From Blastomyces gilchristii SLH14081 (taxonomy: Eukaryota; Ascomycota; Eurotiomycetes; Onygenales; Ajellomycetaceae), in NCBI RefSeq assembly GCF_000003855.2, contig NW_003101682.1, positions 2,754,386-2,818,385 on the forward strand: a stretch of 64,000 bases of DNA. Direction: 5' to 3'. Each line of letters begins with the position of its first letter. Position 1 is the first letter of the stretch. A program made the position numbers and the translations under genes. Below the pieces are notes generated by a model. It saw nothing but the letters and a program-made list of their open reading frames with translations, made no database searches and was not told the DNA's origin. Positions 23,970 to 35,300 of the stretch are shown piece by piece.

Positions 23970-24110
23970 AGTGAATATATTACAGTAAGCTTTAATATCT
24001 TGTAAAATAAGAAGATTATTCATTATCAGAGAATTTATAAGAACTGCTTAAGCATTTGAAAAATGCTGAGAAAGAGATTACAAGCTATGAGACAGCTAGT
24101 AGAGACTGCT
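23970..24110 (+). pseudogene. Gypsy-C chromodomain remnant
   Basis: After the segment ending EYLIKKILNK, the frame reads KLQYLVK, then a stop at an expected Trp, then EDYSLSENL and LLKHLKNAEKEI. This is the chromodomain pattern of chromoviral integrases, which bind methylated histone H3 in known cases. It is decayed. Confidence 0.75.
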
Positions 24111-24119
24111 CTGTTATAC

Positions 24120-26441
24120 ATCAGAGATATTGAGCAAGAAATATTACTTAAGATTTCTCATTTTTCTCAAAGAGTTTTTTAGAGATAATCTTATAATAAT
24201 GAGTCAGTATCTTGTGAACTCTGTAGCACTCTTCTTCTATTTTCTCTTAAAGGGTTTTTAGAAGTTTAATAAGACTACACAAGTGTAAAATTTCTGAAGC
24301 AGTTAATAAGAAAAGAAAGAGATATTTAAAATTAATAAAGATTAATATTATCAATTTACAGATCACTGCTATTCTAATAGAGCTGCAGCCTGCTGAAAAA
24401 GTAAAAAGAGAGAATCAGAGTCTACTTATTAACAATCACATTCTCATTAAACTCATTCTTTATCATTGAAGTCTTCAGCACTGATATCTTTATCTGCTGA
24501 GAAGTTAGTACTGCAGCACTGCAGAAGAGCATGAGAAATATATGAAATATTAACTTATTAACTTATAAAGCATCTCAGTCATCTGCTTCAATTGAAGTGA
24601 GATTCTCTTCAATCAGTAATTGATCTCTGTGATACTTTTAATAGCAGTACTGACTGATTTCTTCTTAGAGTCAGTCATTCTAAGATGTTTTTTCATCTCA
24701 GAGACTCACACTTTCATCTTCTTTTACAGATGAGTAAGAGAGACCTCTTCAGTCTTGACAGAATTCATTAATACTTAGAGCTCTGAGACTCTCACTCTGT
24801 ACTGCTTGAGTATCTGAACTTCTTATCAGAGCTGACACAATGTCTTCTTATAGAGTAGATAATACTTATAGAGAGATAGAAGTCATTGTTACAGATACAA
24901 CAGAAATAACAGAAGTGAGAGAAGAGACAGATATATAAGATTCTCTTCTTCTTCAGCTGCTTAGTACAGTGTAGACAAGTGACAGTGTCAGTCAGAGATC
25001 ACACTGAAGCCTTCTCACAGAGAGAAGACAAAGAAATCACAGAACTCTGCAGACTCAACTCAGCAGTATTCTGAGCAGAGCTCAAGCATGTCATGAGAGA
25101 GAAACTACAAATTGAGCTTCTCAGAGTCACTGTTCTCAGAATTAAGCTCTTTCTGAAATTCTCTCTGAATGATCACACAGGGTCATACATTATCATGTTG
25201 ATTGAGAGAGAGGGCAGTGTTGCAACAGTGATGAGAGAGGCAGAGAACAGACTGAACACAGACAAATCAACTGGCAGAAGAGATAACACTCTACTGCAAG
25301 ACACAGCTACTACTGCCGCGACTGCAAGAGATGCAGACGAAGAAGAAGATGTGGCAATGAAAGTAGTGCTCTCACAGCTCATTAACACCACTGTCTCTGC
25401 CTTCAACCTGGCTTTCTTGACAGTCATGGAGACCGCAGCTGCATCACAAAGATGTTTGTTATCTACTAGAAAACATCAGAATAAGTCCTTTATTATCTTT
25501 CAAGAATAATACTCTCATGCACTCACTGTTAGACTGACCGTGTGACCGTGTCTGAGATCAGGACCAGATTTTTTGATAGTTTCATTATCAATTTAACTGA
25601 TCTCATTACACAGTTTTAACATTAGATAGTAGTCTCATACTGTCTCAGTGAGACTTACTGTCTACTCTTGTCACATTTTTCAAATGAGATCATGATTTTC
25701 ACTTCTCAATTTAAATTATTTTTATTGCTTTAAATGACTTTAAATCTCATTTGAGTGTTATCAAAAAGTGTTACTTTTTAAAAAATTAAAAATAGTCTAA
25801 AAAAAACCTTAAAATGTCTAAAAATAGTAACTTTATGCCAAGAATGAGACTAAATGAGACCAAATGAGATCACTTTCTCATTTTTTTCAAGTCATGGTTT
25901 CATTTTAAGATCTGATATATAGTCACTTTGCATGTTTTTTTGATGACTAGTCCCAGCGGGATTCACGCTAAGAAATGTATGGGATCAGATCAAATGAGAT
26001 CAAATGTGAAATTCATGGTTCTGACGGCCAGTCTACTCACTGTTGCAATTAAGAGAGAGAGAAGAAAAATATATCACAGAAGAGAGAGATTTTTTCAAAA
26101 AATTCTGTCACTACTGTTAACTGTGCTTCTAAAACATATCACTTTTACAGAGAATTTCATATGTAGAACAGAATATGATGAGAGATCTGCAAGTCACTTG
26201 TTAACTATATTTTTCACATTCTAAATCAATATATAAGGAACTCACTTATCACACATTTGATTTGAATGAAGATGAGAAAAGAAAGACCTACACAGTCAGC
26301 AGAAAGACTCATCTATTTCTTTATATCATATGCAGTATACACACTGTTAAATCAGTGAGCAACTGTTGCTATACAACAAAGATAATTTCTAATCTGATAA
26401 TCTTGAGAGCATCAGAACTATGTTTTTAAAGAGAAGAGCAT
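24120..26441 (+). other. Gypsy-C post-integrase region with RIP-light open frame
   Basis: About 1.8 kb (excluding MITE-2) separates the chromodomain from the 3' LTR. It holds an open frame of 138 codons on the plus strand (25093-25509) and an 84-codon one on the minus strand (25173-25427). Neither matches a family I know. Around 25260-25440 the sequence is less AT-biased and keeps CC, GG and occasional CG. It may be an extra ORF, a captured host fragment, or long 3' untranslated sequence. Confidence 0.5.
25530..26035 (+). mobile_element. hAT-type MITE-2 (506 bp)
   Basis: Same family and same length as MITE-1, ends tagactgaccg and cggccagtcta, with the perfect 8-bp duplication ctcactgt at 25522-25529 and 26036-26043. 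Compared with MITE-1, most differences are CC to TC or CG to TG/CA. Confidence 0.93.
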
Positions 26442-26985
26442 TGTCACATCTCTGATCATGTCAAGACCCTGCTGTGGTTTCACACAGCTCATCACTTTCA
26501 TGTGAATGATTTTATTCATCTCACAGACTGTTCAAACTGATTTTCAATTACTCTATGACATCATTCAAATATATCATAGAAAGATCTGATTGATGAATAA
26601 GAGAATCTCACTTCTATACAAGGTCAGTAGATTACTCTTCCTTGATAGTGAGACATCACTGAGATATCACTTTAGTTATTCTCACTCATGAAATGAGAGA
26701 AGAGTATCAGCTCATTGTCTATATAAAATAGCTAGATACTGACTTCTCATCAAAGAAGTCAGTGATTCATTTTTCTTCTACTGAAATATATACAAGAGTT
26801 ACTGTATTTCTCATACAATCTTCTTAGTATACTAAGTATCATATCTGTGATATTCTCACAATAACTCTGTAGCTCATGAGCTCACTATTCAAGCAAGATA
26901 GTCAAGCTCACTCATACAGCTTCTCAAACAACTATCTCTACATAACACCGCTGTCTAGTCACCGCTTCAGTTCCGTTACATTACA
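26442..26985 (+). repeat. Gypsy-C 3' LTR
   Basis: Starts tgtcacatctctgatcatg and ends agttccgttacattaca, followed by the aatag duplication. The inner (left) end is decayed and the outer (right) end keeps CG sites, the mirror image of the 5' LTR. Confidence 0.92.
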
Positions 26986-26990
26986 AATAG

Positions 26991-27446
26991 TCTCATTATC
27001 AATTCAACTGATTCCATTACACAGTTTTAACATTAGATAGTAGTCTTATACTTTCTCAGTGAGACTTACTGTCTACTCTTATCACATTTTTCAAATGAGA
27101 TCATGATTTTCACTGCTCAATTTAAATTATTTTTATTGCTTTAAATGACTTTAAATCTCATTTAAGTGTTATCAAAAAGTGTTACTTTTTAAAAAATTAA
27201 AAATAGTCTAAAAAAAACCTTAAAATGTCTAAAAATAGTAACTTTATACTAAGAATGAGACTAAATGAGATCAAATGAGATTACTTTCTCATTTTTTTCA
27301 AGTCATGATTTCATTTTAAGATCTGATATATAGTCACTTTGCATGTTTTTTTAATGACTAGTCCCAGCGGGATTCACATCAAGAAATGTATGAGACCAGA
27401 TTAAATGAAATCAAATGTGAAATTCATAGTTTCAGCGGCCAGTCTA
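26991..27446 (+). mobile_element. hAT-type MITE-3, right part
   Basis: The remaining 456 bp of the MITE split by Gypsy-C. With 18092-18141 the total is 506 bp, the same as MITE-1 and MITE-2. It ends cggccagtcta, followed by the second gtaaagat (27447-27454), which matches the duplication at 18084. Confidence 0.92.
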
Positions 27447-27704
27447 GTAAAGATTTTATTGATTTATTTTGAAAATCAATTTTACTTTATTAGATTCTCT
27501 TCAAAAATCTAATCTAGTTACTAAACTAGTGTGAAAAAAATCAGGTATTTTATATATAAAAGTCTTTCATTCTTCTTTTGAAATAGTCTGATTAACTTTT
27601 CAATTGAAAATAGACTGATAAATCTCTCAATTGAAATAGTCTGACTAACTTTTCATTAACTGAGTAAAATAAGTTTAAAAATATACTTAGTTGATGTGAA
27701 AAAA
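27447..27704 (+). mobile_element. LINE-D, 5' leader, part 2
   Basis: Continues the leader interrupted at 18091 and matches 42670-42915, up to and just past the ORF1 start (the expected ATG at about 27672 is changed). It is cut at 27705 by the Gypsy-D LTR. Confidence 0.8.
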
Positions 27705-28018
27705 TATAGCAGGCTGCGTCTGATCAATTATATAGACTATTTCATTACACTTCATAGATTTCACTGAAAGCTCAGATTCTCAGTTACTGATTCTCAGCTG
27801 AAAAAACTCACAGAATTTCTATTCTTTCATCTCAAAACTTTATTATATACACAGAATTTCTATTCTTTCACTCTGAAGCTTCACTGTATACATGTATAAA
27901 TATTCATTTCAATCACTGATTTCTGCACTTTCTCTTTTTTTCTTCTCTAATATTTTCCACTTTTGTATTATAAGACCTATAAATATCATACTGATTTATT
28001 CAGTATAGATCTCTTATA
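27705..28018 (+). repeat. Gypsy-D 5' LTR
   Basis: A 314-bp LTR of the Gypsy-A type, from tatagcaggctgc (tgtagcgggctgc in the best-preserved copy) to tctcttata (expected cttaca). Both TG and CA ends are mutated. Confidence 0.82.
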
Positions 28019-28367
28019 CTTGAAAAATGTTCTCATCTTCTTATTAGAAATGATCACTTATTGAGAAAATATCTGAATATCTAACAATGTATAAGAAATA
28101 GAGAAAAGAACAATCAGTTAAGCAGATACTGAGTCTCTAGATAAAAGCTTACTTATCAGTTATTCTGACTCTGTAATAAGATCTTATGAAGAGAACAAGA
28201 TCTCATAAGAAGAATAAGATCTTATTACAGAATGTCAGTGAAAGATCTGAGAGTTCTGACGTCTTAGATATATAAGATCTTTATATACTTACACTTCTTC
28301 TGATTTCAGCTCTGATAAATGATATAGCTATGTCTACTGTTGGCTACGGAGCTGTTGAAATACGAGT
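28019..28367 (+). mobile_element. Gypsy-D leader and presumed gag start
   Basis: Matches the region just inside the Gypsy-A 5' LTR (minus strand, 13894-13600). A candidate gag ATG at 28330 (atgtctactgtt) aligns with atgtctaat in Gypsy-E, but sequence after it, including ggctacggagctgttg, does not match the other copies. LINE-J begins at about 28368. The rest of Gypsy-D is not found in the window. Confidence 0.6.
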
Positions 28368-29602
28368 ATATTATTATTATTATTATTCTTCAATTATAGA
28401 TGTATACAGTCAGAGACTATGACATCTATCTGAGAACTTTTAGTTCTCAGGGTTTTTCTAATATCTATAGAGTTAACTATTATACATTTATCAATTTCAG
28501 ATATGCAAAATCAGAAAATTCCAGCTCAGAATATAAAAACTCTTTACAAATTACAGTATTTTAACATCTTCTGATACTTTGAAATCATTTGGAAATATCA
28601 TGACAAAAGAAATGAGAACAAAGTCTTAAAGATAGACACATTAAATAAGTAGATAGAAAAGAACAGCAAAGAAAAAAGTAAAGTAAAGAGAGATTATAAC
28701 AAAACAAAATTATTAAAAGATAGTATATAGCTGTTTTAACAGACTATATCTGATCAATTTTCAGCTTTTTATATTCAGATATTTCTGAATTCAGTCATTT
28801 TCTTGTAACTGCTTGAGTTTCTGATAGTAAGTCTATTAAGTATTTAATTCCTGTCTCAGTTGAGAATAAGAACCTTATATTTAATTGATTTAAATCATAC
28901 TTCTCTTTCAATCTGACTCTGAGACTATTGTATAATGCACAGTGTATTACAATATACTCAGAATTTTCATTTGCATTGCAGAATAAGTATTCTATTGAAT
29001 CAAATCTATCATCAAATCTTTGTATATAAGATTTGAAATAATTATGTCTCAGTTTCAGCTGAATTATAGATGAGAATATTTTCTTTTTACATTTGATTGA
29101 ACAAGATTTTCACTTGAGTTTTGTTTCAAATCTTGAATAATGTATACTCTTCTTTATTTCTGCCAGCTTTCATTTTATTTGTCTAAATAAGATTCTTTTA
29201 TCTTTCTCTTTATAAAAGATTAGAACACTGTTTTTTAAATAGATCTGCTTAATTCTGAACTCTTTTTTACAGCTGAATCAGTCAATTCATTGCCATGAAC
29301 ATTCATATAAGAAGGAACTCAGTGCAGATGAATTATCAATTTTGATATTCTTCTCTATTGAATTTTCAAAATAGAATTTAAAATGAGTTCAAGATTCATT
29401 TGATCATTATAAATCTGACTATTTCTAAGTCTTTTCAAAGCAGCTTAACTATCAGAGAATATTTATATCTCTTTCAAACTATTTTCTCTTTTATAAGATT
29501 CTATTTCAATGAGTTTGAAAGCTTTCACTATTATAAATAGTTCAGCATCAAAGACTTCAGATTCACAGTTTAAATTTCAGAAATCTGAGATAAAATTGAT
29601 AT
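28368..29602 (-). mobile_element. LINE-J, 3' part (RNase H and 3' UTR)
   Basis: On the minus strand this is the 3' half of the same LINE family as LINE-H: RNase H region, CCHC region, 3' UTR and a (AAT)n tail at 28368-28388. RNase H catalytic blocks are recognisable but broken by stops. Gypsy-E interrupts it at 29603, and it continues at 35301. Confidence 0.85.
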
Positions 29603-29892
29603 TGTAAGAGGCCTACGCCGAATAGATCAGTATAATATATATAGGTCTTATATAACAAAGTGAAAAACATTAAAGAAGGAAAAGAAAGAGAAAGTGTGAG
29701 AATCAGTAATTGAAGTGAATATTTATACGTGTATGCGGTGTGTACGCAGTGAAGCTTTAGAACAGAAGAATAGAAATTCTGTGAGTTTTCAGCCAAGAAT
29801 CAGTGATTGAGAATGACTGAGAATCAGAGCTTTCAGTGAAATCTATGCAGTGTAAAGAAATAGTCTATGATAATCAGATGCAGTCTGTCATA
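29603..29892 (-). repeat. Gypsy-E 3' LTR
   Basis: 290 bp. The outer edge reads tgtaagaggcctacgccg with CG retained; the inner edge reads cagatgcagtctgtcata, decayed relative to the partner. Confidence 0.92.
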
Positions 29893-32800
29893 TTAGTCTC
29901 TCTCTTTTCCGATCATGTGTAGTTCTCATCAGTCAATGGCTGTGATCTCAGATAATATGAAACTTAAAGTTCAGATCAGGTGATTATAGCTGACTCATTT
30001 TACAAGATATTATCAGCTGCAGCTGCGGGATCTCTTATCAAGAATATCTTCAATCTCTCATTCAAGTTCATTATCTTCTTCTATGATCCCTGGCAGCTGT
30101 TAGTCAGAAATCAGTTGAGAAGAGAATAGATCAGTGACAGTACAGCAGAGCAAGCTCATGTGAAAGACATTGTGAATCTCTGATAATGTGTCAAGATAGT
30201 AGTTATGACTATCTAGAACTTCTATTACTTTATACTTGATATAATGATAATTCAGTGTATAAGATAAACATATGATCTGTATATTCTTGAGATTCAATCA
30301 CATCAAGTCTTCTATCTTATATTACTCAGTGAGATCTCAGTGAATATTAATTCAGTTCTCTTAATCTTGTTTCTCAGTTGTCATAGAGATCTCTGTTCAG
30401 TCACAGACATCTCAGAGCTTTATTACTATATTATCAGCAATCTGAATTGAACTGCAGAGATTCAGTGTAAAATGCATAATTTCTAGAAGATTCAGTACTT
30501 TCATGTGATAATCATATGTAAGAAAGAACAGACTTACATCTATTAAGACAGTATCTCAGTCATTGATAGTGATCTCTGCATGTAGAAGAAGATTATATCA
30601 ATCATCTTATAAGTGATTACAGAACTTATAAAGATAATTCTTCACAGTCTGAATTATCTGTTCTGATGCATCATCAGTCTCAGAGTGATAGACAGTTAAT
30701 AAACAGTATATAATCTTGAGAACTTGACAGATTCTTGTTCAGAAAGCACTCATGAATTAACAGCTCTAATCTGATACTATAGATCTTGATAATTCATACA
30801 TTTAATAGAATGAGCTCTGTAGAAAAGCTTCAGTGACTTATTCAGTATTTATCTTATTACAAGGTTTGAATATTATATCTTTGCTCAATCAGTTCACAAT
30901 AATCAGAACATTCTTACAATTCTTGCTCTTAGAGAGATTAACAGTGAAGTCAATTACTATATCTCATCAGATTCTATTAAAGATATTAAGTGATTTCAGT
31001 AGATCTTTTCTACAGTTCTTTTATAAGATGACAGAAGAACAATGATTACAGTTTTAAATGAAATGTCTGATACTATTTTATATCTCAGATTAGTAGAACT
31101 CTCAGAAGATTATTCAGTATAATTATTCATAATCTGAGTGACTGATTATATATGAATCATGCATCTCTTGTATTATTCAGGTGTATAAGAATTCAGAGTG
31201 AGAGACTCAACATTGTTCACAGAACTGCAGAGTATTATTATCATTGATTAAGTATTCTGAGATGTCAGTTCTTATATATAGTTCTGGAGAGAATCAGAGT
31301 ACTTCTTGATATACTGCTTTGATAAGTATTTGAAGAAGTTCATCAGTTTGAGCTGTTACATGTCATAATTTATTCAGTGTAGATTCAGAAGAAGTTGAGA
31401 TATCAGTGTCAGTGTCAGTAACAGTTTAGAGAGAGAATGTTTTAATTGAAGAAGTGTATATAGTATTATAAGTTGTTTCATCTTGATCAACTAATATCTT
31501 CAGATTTAGAAGCTGATGTTCTCAGTTCATTCAATGAGTGTTTGTTATATTAGAAGGCATATCTTACTCTTATTATAAGAGAGCATCTATCATTGAGTTC
31601 TGACTGCTGAAATGATAGTGTATTATAAAATGAAAGTAACTTAAGAACTCAGATCATTGCATCTGTTATTCAGTAAGTTTACAGATAGTTATAAAGTACT
31701 TGAGATTCTTATAATTTATAATTATCTCAAATTCAGAGACACTTCAGAGTTCAGAGTCTCATTCTTCTAAACAGTGTATAATTGTAAGAAGTTTCTTATC
31801 ATAGATCTCATAGTTGCATTCAGCAGGGCTTAACTTCTTAGATATGAAGATATATAATTATAAGACATCTTCATTATTATATTGTAATATAGCTTTCTCT
31901 GTAACATAGTCAGAGAAGTCAGCTTCAATAACTATTTCACAGTCAGAGTTAAATATCATTAGTAGAGATGTATTAATGAATAACTTCTTCATCTGTATAA
32001 ATACAGTATCAGTATTCACTGATCATTGAAATACTTAGTTCTTCTTAGTGAGTTCTGTAAGTAATCTTACAATATCTGAGAAGTTTCTTATAAATCACTG
32101 ATAGAAGTTAGTAAATCTGATGAAGCTTTATACACTCTTCACAGTATATGGAGCTTTTCATTCAAGAATAGCAGAGACTTTCTCAGAATTCATTCAAATT
32201 CTCTTATCAGCTTCTATGATAAAATCTAGATATTTTATACTCTTGACTTCAAAATTACAATTATTAATATCTATTGATAGTTCTGCTTCTTGTAATTATT
32301 GTAATACTCTTTACATATGTTCTTGATATTCTTTTCTAAACTCATTAGTAAAGATGAGAATGTCATCAAGATATATAAATGTAAATTCATTAAGAAAATC
32401 TTGAAGTGCTTAGTTAATATACTTCTGAAATGTACTGAGAGTATTAGTCAGTTCAAAGAATGTGACTACTTATTCAAAGAGATCATAACATGTTCAGAAT
32501 ACTGTAAGCTATTCATCTTCATCAGTAATACAGATCTTATAAAATGTAATAATAATATCTAGTTTTGTAAATCATTGAACTTGTCTGATATGAGCTAGGG
32601 TTTCATTGATAAGAGATAAAGAATAGTGATTCTTCTTGATTAATCTGTTCAATTCTTGATAGTTCATACAGAATTGAAGTTCTTTATCTGATTTCTTTAC
32701 AAAGAGAATAGAAGCTGCAGTGAAAGAGTTACTAACATGTATGAATTTCTTATCTAACAGATTATTGAGTGTCTTCTGAAGAAGAAGAAGTTCATCTCAA

Positions 32801-35011
32801 GACATATTATAAAGAAGACTTCATAATAACTCAGAGTTCTTATTATTCTTCTTTTCTAACTTGATACTGTGATTCACTTCTGAGCCTTGTAAAGATAGTA
32901 TATTCATAATATTATCTTATCAGAAGATATCTACATATTCATGATATTATTGAGAGAGTTTTGTGTGAGAATCTGTTATTGTAGTATGAGATAACTTCTC
33001 TAGAGCTTTCTTGATATCAGTCAGACTGACAGAATAGATTGATATATAATTCTGCTATTAATAACTTTGTCAGCAGTCTCATCAATAACTTCTTTTTCAG
33101 AGTATTTTATAAGTGTTGACAGAGATCTGTGTAAGATTCATAGTCTTATAAATATCATCTTCATGAATTCTATCATTATTAGAGAATATTAAACTTCTGT
33201 TTTAAGTATTTAATAAGATGTCTTGTTCAGATAGCCAGGCAAGTTCTAACATCAGATTATAGTTAAGATTATTAACTTTATATGTATAGTCATCTTCATA
33301 TTGATGTTCTTTATCATCTATATCTAGTTTTATCATGTAACAGATGTGAATGTCTTTTGAATCATTAAATTCTGTGAGAAGTCAGGGTTTTAATAAGAGA
33401 ATACACTGAAGATTATAATATCTTATGACTGAAGATTTAATCATTGTATAATAACATGAACTGCTGTCTATTATGACTTTCATATTATACATGTTATCAA
33501 TCACAGTAGATACAAGAATTGCATTCATTGTCATTTTCTCTTTAAATCATTGTTATCTGACCTCTTCAAGCTTCTGTTTACAAATTTGAATAGAAGCTAA
33601 TCTTTTTCCTGTTTCATCAGAGTATTCTCATAGTTATCTTCTGAATCTTTCTTCAATGCAATGTGATTGACACAGACAGACATTGAGTCATTCTTTGAGT
33701 GAGAAGATATATAGGCTGATTAACAGTTGAAAGCAATGTGTTCTGATCAGTTACAGTTGATATATACTTTTTATTGACATTGATCAGCAACTTCTTCAGA
33801 AGTGATCTCAGAAACTCAGAAGTCTGTTCAGACAGTGAAGACTCTTACTTATGTATAGATATTCAAGTCTACTCAGTTCATAATATCTGTGTCATTGTTA
33901 TTATTTCTCAGCATAGATGTATGAGTGACTGAGATATAACATCTTCTATCACTGTTCTGTATACTCTTGAGCTTGATAAGACAGTCATTCAATGTTCAGA
34001 GTTATACACAGAAACCTTCATAAGTCTGGTCTTTGTCTACACTTATGAAAATCTGTAAGAGTTCAAAAGTTAATGTCTTCTTGAGCATACTAATCTTCAT
34101 TTGATTCTCTCAAGATTGATCACCTACTTCTAGAATCTTAATGTCAAAGTTAGAGATGAATGTTGTAAGAGAAGTGTTTCTCTGTCAGACACTCTGTAAT
34201 CAATCTAATACTTTCTATTGCATAGCAGTGTCTTGAAACAGAATATTAAGATATTTGATAATATTATCAGACATTCACAACACTGATTCACATGCTTTCA
34301 TTCATGAATAAAACTTCTGTTTTATATAATTCTTTAATTATTCATTGATATATCAATCTTGATTGATTAGTGAACTGATGACATCTTCATCTATTCTTAG
34401 TTTTATAAGCATTTCCAGTCTTTATAATGAGTAGAGAGTGAGATCAGAAGTATCAAAATATACAAAAGTATCTAAGTGTTTCTTCAGTACTTGTATTGTG
34501 TTCATATTTGATTCTGTCAGTGTTGAAGTTGTTTATACAGAGATTTCTAGTTGAGATAATTGTTGAATTTCCTTATATTAATGTTGTTGAGTTGCATGCA
34601 TATCAGCTATCTATTACTGCTGTAATTCTAATATTACTCAGAGTCACTGTGATATTGTATCTATGCTTGCATTTGAGAGTTCTCTTATATTATCATTAGA
34701 CATGATTATATCATTTGTCAGATATGTGATATCTGTGAAATCTGAAGAAGTGTAATCATATAAATATCTTATACATCTAGAGTGTCAGAACTCTTGAGTC
34801 TTTCACTGATATTCTCTTTGTAAGATCTTATTACAGAGTTAGAGTGACTGATGAGCAAGCTTCTATCTGAGAACTCAGTATTCACTTAACTGTTTGATTG
34901 TTTTTTTTCTATTTCTTATACATTGTTATACATTCAGATATCTTCTCAATGAGTAATTATTTCTAATGAGGATAATCATTTCTAATAAGGAAATGATGAA
35001 TGTTTTTCAAG

Positions 35012-35300
35012 TGTAAGAGGCCTACACTGAATAGATCAGTATAATATATATAGGTCTTATATAACAAAGTGAAAAACATTAAAGAAGGAAAAGAAAGAGA
35101 AAGTGTAAGAATCAGCAATTAGAGTGAATATTTATATGTACACAGTGCATACATGGTGAAGCTTTGAGGTGAAAGAATAGAAATTCTGTGAGTTTTTCAA
35201 CTGAGAATCAGCGATTGAGAATGACCGAGAATCGGAGCTTTCAGCGGAATCTATGGAGTGTAAAGAAATAGTCTATGATAATCAGACGCAGCCTGTCACA
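35012..35300 (-). repeat. Gypsy-E 5' LTR
   Basis: 289 bp. The inner edge reads tgtaagaggcctacactg; the outer edge reads cagacgcagcctgtcaca with CG and CC retained. It is about 30 bp shorter than the Gypsy-A LTR and differs in the middle, marking a separate subfamily. Confidence 0.92.

Larger units (their letters stand above)
18142..26985 (+). mobile_element. Gypsy-C: complete chromovirus of a second family
   Basis: Two 544-bp LTRs (18142-18685, 26442-26985) and the 5-bp duplication aatag (18137-18141, 26986-26990) define the element. Gag occupies about 18960-19790, RT about 20480-20994 continuing at 21509, RNase H about 21800-22330, integrase about 22740-23500 and a chromodomain about 23970-24110. 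Two 506-bp hAT MITEs are nested in it. Without them it is about 7.8 kb, longer than Gypsy-A or Gypsy-E because of a long stretch between the chromodomain and the 3' LTR. All frames are broken by stops. Confidence 0.92.
29603..35300 (-). mobile_element. Gypsy-E: complete chromovirus, uninterrupted
   Basis: LTRs at 29603-29892 (3') and 35012-35300 (5'), TG...CA ends, and the 5-bp duplication gatat at 29598-29602 and 35301-35305. The insertion split LINE-J. Reading leftward: leader and gag (about 34700-33600), protease (about 33540-33200), RT (about 32860-32380; AASILFVKKSDKELQF can be read near 32715-32665), RNase H (about 32250-31800), integrase (about 31200-30400) and chromodomain (about 30090-29990). 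Length 5698 bp, close to Gypsy-A without its insertions. Stops disrupt every domain. A purine-rich tract (minus, about 29912-29893) precedes the 3' LTR. Confidence 0.93.

Noticed and set aside
28349..28367. tgttgaaatacgagta as the start of a copia LTR
   Set aside because: Only a short resemblance to copia LTR ends, with no partner LTR and no duplication. It may equally be Gypsy-D gag.
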